A DNA stretch of 32,134 nt from CAVSWN01 sp046728115 (GTDB taxonomy: Bacteria; Acidobacteriota; Vicinamibacteria; Vicinamibacterales; CAVVIG01): positions 1-32,134 of the forward strand of contig JBKPDW010000573.1 of NCBI GenBank assembly GCA_046728115.1, written 5' to 3'. Positions 29,366-32,134 of the stretch are shown piece after piece. Within the stretch, counting starts at the first letter, position 1. Every line of letters begins with the position of its first letter. Both the position numbers and the translations under genes were made by a program. The notes beneath the pieces are model-generated. The model did not search any database. It was not told the origin of the DNA and was given only the letters and a program-made list of their open reading frames with translations.

Positions 29366-31774
29366 TCAGCTTTCAGTGCGGGGTTTGTTCTTCAGGTTCT
29401 CCTCGAACAATTTCAGGATTCGCTTGTACTCGTCGGCCCAGCTCGTCGCCTCCTCGAAACCGTGGTTCTCCACCGGGAATGGCGCGACCGACCAGTTCTC
29501 CTTGCGCAGCTCGATGAGACGCTGGACGAGTCGCACCGTATCCTGGAACAGCACGTTGGTGTCCACCATGCCGTGGCAGATGAGCAGCGCACCCTTCAGT
29601 CCTCCTGCGAAATAAATCGGCGAGCTCTTTCGGTAGACCTCCGGATCGGCCTGCGGCTCGTTGAGAATGTTCGAGGTGTACCCGTGATTGTAATGCGACC
29701 AATCGGTGACCGGCCGCAGCGCAGCGCCCGCGGCAAACGTGTCCGGCGAGGTGAACATCGCCATCAGCGTGATGAACCCGCCGTAGCTGCCGCCATAGAC
29801 GCCGATGTGCTTCGCATTGACCTTCTGTTTCTCAACCAGGTACTTCGCGCCGTCGACCACGTCGTCGAGATCCTTGCCACCCATGTACCGGTAGATCGCG
29901 GTCCGCCAGTCGCGACCGTAGCCGGCACTCGCGCGGTAGTCAGGATCGAGCACGACGTAGCCGCGGGAGGCCAGAAGGTTGTGGAACATGTATTCGCGGT
30001 AATAGCTCGCCCAGTACTTGTGGGCGTTCTGCGCGTAACCCGCACCATGCACGAACACGACGGCTGGCGCTGCCGGGTCGCGCCGCGCACCCATCATTTC
30101 GGGCGTGAACAGCCGTGCGTATACGTCGACGCCGTCGCGGGTTTTGTAGGTGATGAGCTGCGGATCGACCCATTTGAAGGACCGCCACTCCTCGGTTGGC
30201 GTCGTCGTCACCTGCGTGGCGGTTGCGCCCGCGCGGTTCGACATCACATACACCTCGTGCGGTTTGTTGCTGTACGAGTGGATCAAGCCGATCGTGCTGT
30301 CGTCTGGAGAGACCTCTCCCGCGTTGCCGCCCGTCATCGACGTGAGCTTCGTCCGGGGCCCGCCGTCGATCGCCACGGAGTAGAGATGCCGCTCGCCAGG
30401 GTGCACTTCCGTGCTGGTGATGTAGAACCGGGTGCCATCGGCCGAGAGCGTCGCCGATTCGATCTCCCACTTTCCCTGCGTCAGCTGACGCGGGGTTGGG
30501 TCTGCCGCCGTGGCGTCGACGCCGTACAGGTGCATCCAGCCATCGCGCTCGGAGAGAAACCACAGACGCCTGCCGTCGGGCAGCCAGCCAAACGACGGAT
30601 CGTTGGGGCCGAAGCCTCCCACCTCGCGCACCCATGCCTCATCGTGCAACGCGTCGATGACGCGAGTCGCGCCCGATTCAGGATCCACCGTCACGAGCCA
30701 ACGGTCCTTGTTGTCGCCGGCACGAACGTGCGAGACGGCGATCGCCCCGTCCTCGGAGAATTGCGGCATCCCCCAGCGCGCGTCGCGAGGCGTCGGTTTT
30801 CCGTGATCGCTTTGATCGCCATTTGAACCGTCGCTGGTATCGCTCTTCGGGCGGATCGTGCCAGCAAAGTCCGATTTCGCTGTGACGGACTTTCCCGTCT
30901 CCAGATTCAAGACCACGAGCGTGCGTTTGTCCTGCGCGTCGCCAACATAGGTCCGTGCGGGAATGTCTTCGGTGTAACTCGATTCGGTCACGTAATTCGG
31001 CACGTTCGGCCGCTTTGCGCCTTCGGATCGTTCCGTCACTATGATGAAGACGTGCTTGTCGTCTGGAGCCAGCTGCAAGTCGGTGGCGGATTGCCGGTCG
31101 GCCAATTCGTACTTCGGCAGCGCGCGCGCTTTTTCCTTCTCCTCTGTCTTCTTCTTCTTCTCAGCCTGGATGCGCGTGTGTTCGATCAGCTTCTGCTCCT
31201 CGGCCTTGACGAACTTCTGGCTGTCGGTATCGCGCGGATCGCGTTTGCGCGGCGCGACGTCCGTGAGCTGCAACACCCCGGAAGCACCATCGAGCGGGAC
31301 GAGGAACAGATTGTTGTCGCGGACGAATGTGACGGCCGATTCCTTGCGCGCCCAGCGTGGCGTCGATTCCGCGCCGGTCGTGCGGATAATCTGGCGTCTC
31401 ATGCCGCTCGTCGAATCGAGAAGCACGATATCGCCTTGATCAGCGAACAGCACGCGACGATGGGCCTTGTCCCAGACGCCGCCGACCGGGGGCGCGTTCC
31501 GGCGCTCGTCGTCATTCAGCTTCCTGAGGCCGCTGCCGTCGCCTCCCACGACCCACGTGGAGGCCTCGTCTTCTCCAGGCCGCCGCCATTCGAAGTAGAG
31601 GCGGGTTGAATCGCCAGACCACCGCAACCCGGTCTGCGGATAGCCGACCAGCTTGGGCCCCCGCATGATGCTGTCCACGGTTAACGAAAATGGGACGCCG
31701 GCTCCCGCCAGATGAGCCGTTATTGCGACAACGACCAGACCCGCCGCGACTACGCCACGTGTCGAAATGCGCAT
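29366..31774 (-). CDS. Secreted S9 family (prolyl oligopeptidase / DPP-IV-like) peptidase
   Basis: 802 residues: signal peptide (about 1-25), a beta-propeller of WD40-like/DPP-IV type up to ~530, and a C-terminal alpha/beta-hydrolase. Catalytic triad: S663 in GGSYGG, D738 in CHGMVDTNV, H771 in ENHGFE. An oxyanion-region VFVHGAGYAQN is also visible. A charged lysine/glutamate helix in the propeller (KAEEQKLIEHTRIQAEKKKK) is a known feature of this branch. ATG 31774 is fixed by GAGGA four bases upstream, with a TATAAT further up. Likely cleaves peptides after proline or similar residues in the periplasm or outside the cell. Divergent from the TolC-like gene. Confidence 0.93.
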   Translation of the reverse strand: MRISTRGVVAAGLVVVAITAHLAGAGVPFSLTVDSIMRGPKLVGYPQTGLRWSGDSTRLYFEWRRPGEDEASTWVVGGDGSGLRKLNDDERRNAPPVGGVWDKAHRRVLFADQGDIVLLDSTSGMRRQIIRTTGAESTPRWARKESAVTFVRDNNLFLVPLDGASGVLQLTDVAPRKRDPRDTDSQKFVKAEEQKLIEHTRIQAEKKKKTEEKEKARALPKYELADRQSATDLQLAPDDKHVFIIVTERSEGAKRPNVPNYVTESSYTEDIPARTYVGDAQDKRTLVVLNLETGKSVTAKSDFAGTIRPKSDTSDGSNGDQSDHGKPTPRDARWGMPQFSEDGAIAVSHVRAGDNKDRWLVTVDPESGATRVIDALHDEAWVREVGGFGPNDPSFGWLPDGRRLWFLSERDGWMHLYGVDATAADPTPRQLTQGKWEIESATLSADGTRFYITSTEVHPGERHLYSVAIDGGPRTKLTSMTGGNAGEVSPDDSTIGLIHSYSNKPHEVYVMSNRAGATATQVTTTPTEEWRSFKWVDPQLITYKTRDGVDVYARLFTPEMMGARRDPAAPAVVFVHGAGYAQNAHKYWASYYREYMFHNLLASRGYVVLDPDYRASAGYGRDWRTAIYRYMGGKDLDDVVDGAKYLVEKQKVNAKHIGVYGGSYGGFITLMAMFTSPDTFAAGAALRPVTDWSHYNHGYTSNILNEPQADPEVYRKSSPIYFAGGLKGALLICHGMVDTNVLFQDTVRLVQRLIELRKENWSVAPFPVENHGFEEATSWADEYKRILKLFEENLKNKPRTES

Positions 31775-31778
31775 GAAA

Positions 31779-31803
31779 TCCTCAAAAAAGGGCGCTCATT
31801 ATA
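31779..31803 (-). promoter_or_regulatory. -10 box and ribosome site of the S9 peptidase gene
   Basis: Minus strand: TATAAT at 31798-31803 and GAGGA at 31779-31783, four bases before ATG 31774, giving a short leader of about 17 nt. The -35 element is weak. Confidence 0.6.
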
Positions 31804-31810
31804 CAATCGC

Positions 31811-31841
31811 TTGAACCGGAATTCCCCGCCGAACGTCTACT
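31811..31841 (+). promoter_or_regulatory. Possible promoter of the TolC-like gene
   Basis: TTGAAC and TCTACT are separated by 19 bp, facing right in the 103-bp divergent region. The spacing is long and the -10 poor, so this is tentative. Confidence 0.3.
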
Positions 31842-31864
31842 AAGAGTTGATCAACGAACCACCT

Positions 31865-31871
31865 AGAGGAG
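31865..31871 (+). promoter_or_regulatory. Ribosome binding site of the TolC-like gene
   Basis: AGAGGAG, six bases before ATG 31878; this fixes the start of the gene that runs off the window. Confidence 0.75.
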
Positions 31872-31877
31872 TCAGTA

Positions 31878-32134
31878 ATGCGCTTGCGAACTTTCATCAT
31901 CGCGTCCGCCCTGCTCGCCACGTCGGTCTCCGCGGTTGGGCAGACAAGTCAAGCTCCGTTATCCGCTTCGCTGGAGGCAGCAGCCAGGAACGCAGCGGCG
32001 CAACAGCAGGTTGGACCGGTGCGCCAGTTGTCGATCGACGAAGCGGTCAAGCTTGCGCTCGAGCAGAACCTCGGCATCCGCATTCAGCGCTTCGACCCGC
32101 AGATCCAGGACGTCGGGATCGTGCAGGCCAAGTC
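31878..32134 (+). CDS. TolC-like outer-membrane efflux protein (N-terminal fragment)
   Basis: 85 codons to the window edge. Signal peptide MRLRTFIIASALLATSVSAV, then an Ala/Gln-rich stretch and the segment LSIDEAVKLALEQNLGIRIQ. That segment is the typical first helix of outer-membrane efflux proteins, which reads as [LT]-x-E-A-[VI]-x-x-A-[LI]-x-x-N. TolC-type proteins form the outer-membrane channel of efflux pumps and type I secretion. The partner pump genes, if adjacent, lie beyond the window. The Shine-Dalgarno supports the start. Confidence 0.82.
   Translation, partial: MRLRTFIIASALLATSVSAVGQTSQAPLSASLEAAARNAAAQQQVGPVRQLSIDEAVKLALEQNLGIRIQRFDPQIQDVGIVQAK

Noticed and set aside
29351..30826. 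491-codon open frame on the plus strand opposite the S9 peptidase
   Set aside because: Entirely antisense to a gene with an intact catalytic triad; composition is shadow-like and no motif is visible.

Overview
The window reads as a high-GC, Gram-negative bacterial chromosome segment, most likely from Acidobacteriota and plausibly the Vicinamibacteria. The taxonomic pointers are two tandem secreted VWA proteins of the kind known as 'VWFA-related Acidobacterial domain', a C5 heme cluster with a CobA-HemD fusion, and a TolC-type outer-membrane protein. The assignment is inference, because no rRNA or tRNA gene is present. No phage, insertion sequence, CRISPR array or tRNA was found.

Layout: (1) 1-6119, minus strand: a respiratory complex I operon read nuoA, nuoC, nuoD, nuoH, nuoJ, nuoK, nuoL, with nuoL cut by the window edge. 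All five iron-sulfur/flavin subunit genes (B, E, F, G, I) are absent, and NuoC carries an Ala/Pro-rich N-terminal extension of about 165 residues. (2) 6120-6286: a divergent promoter region. (3) 6287-16492, plus strand: two VWA proteins, a HemX/CcsA-like membrane protein, then hemA, hemC, cobA-hemD, hemB, a broken small gene, a secreted CarboxypepD_reg/TPR-like protein, and hemL. Together these cover every step from glutamyl-tRNA to uroporphyrinogen III, plus its methylation to precorrin-2. (4) 16493-19035: a gap, then a large coiled-coil/PEGA membrane protein with three internal repeats. (5) 19091-21938, minus: a polytopic GT-C-like membrane protein and a GT2 glycosyltransferase, which look lower in GC by eye. 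(6) 22244-31774, minus: a glycine-zipper envelope protein with a clear terminator, then rseP, dxr, cdsA, uppS, truA, pyrE and an S9 prolyl-oligopeptidase-type peptidase. This run combines isoprenoid and lipid synthesis, site-2 proteolysis, tRNA modification and pyrimidine synthesis. (7) 31878-end, plus: the start of a TolC-like outer-membrane protein.

The most unusual signal is not a gene. About ten gene junctions carry short elements made of repeated 6-13 nt words, usually with the same word inverted so that a hairpin can form. The word differs from junction to junction. One word (TTCAGA) recurs in four separate junctions, one is a 7-copy perfect octamer array before hemA, and one similar patch sits inside hemC and encodes an in-frame insertion. 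These are flagged as a possible undescribed class of gene-boundary repeat. Other points of interest are promoters whose predicted start sites coincide with start codons (leaderless transcripts), translational coupling of VWA proteins to heme genes, and a frameshifted partial duplicate gene beside hemB.
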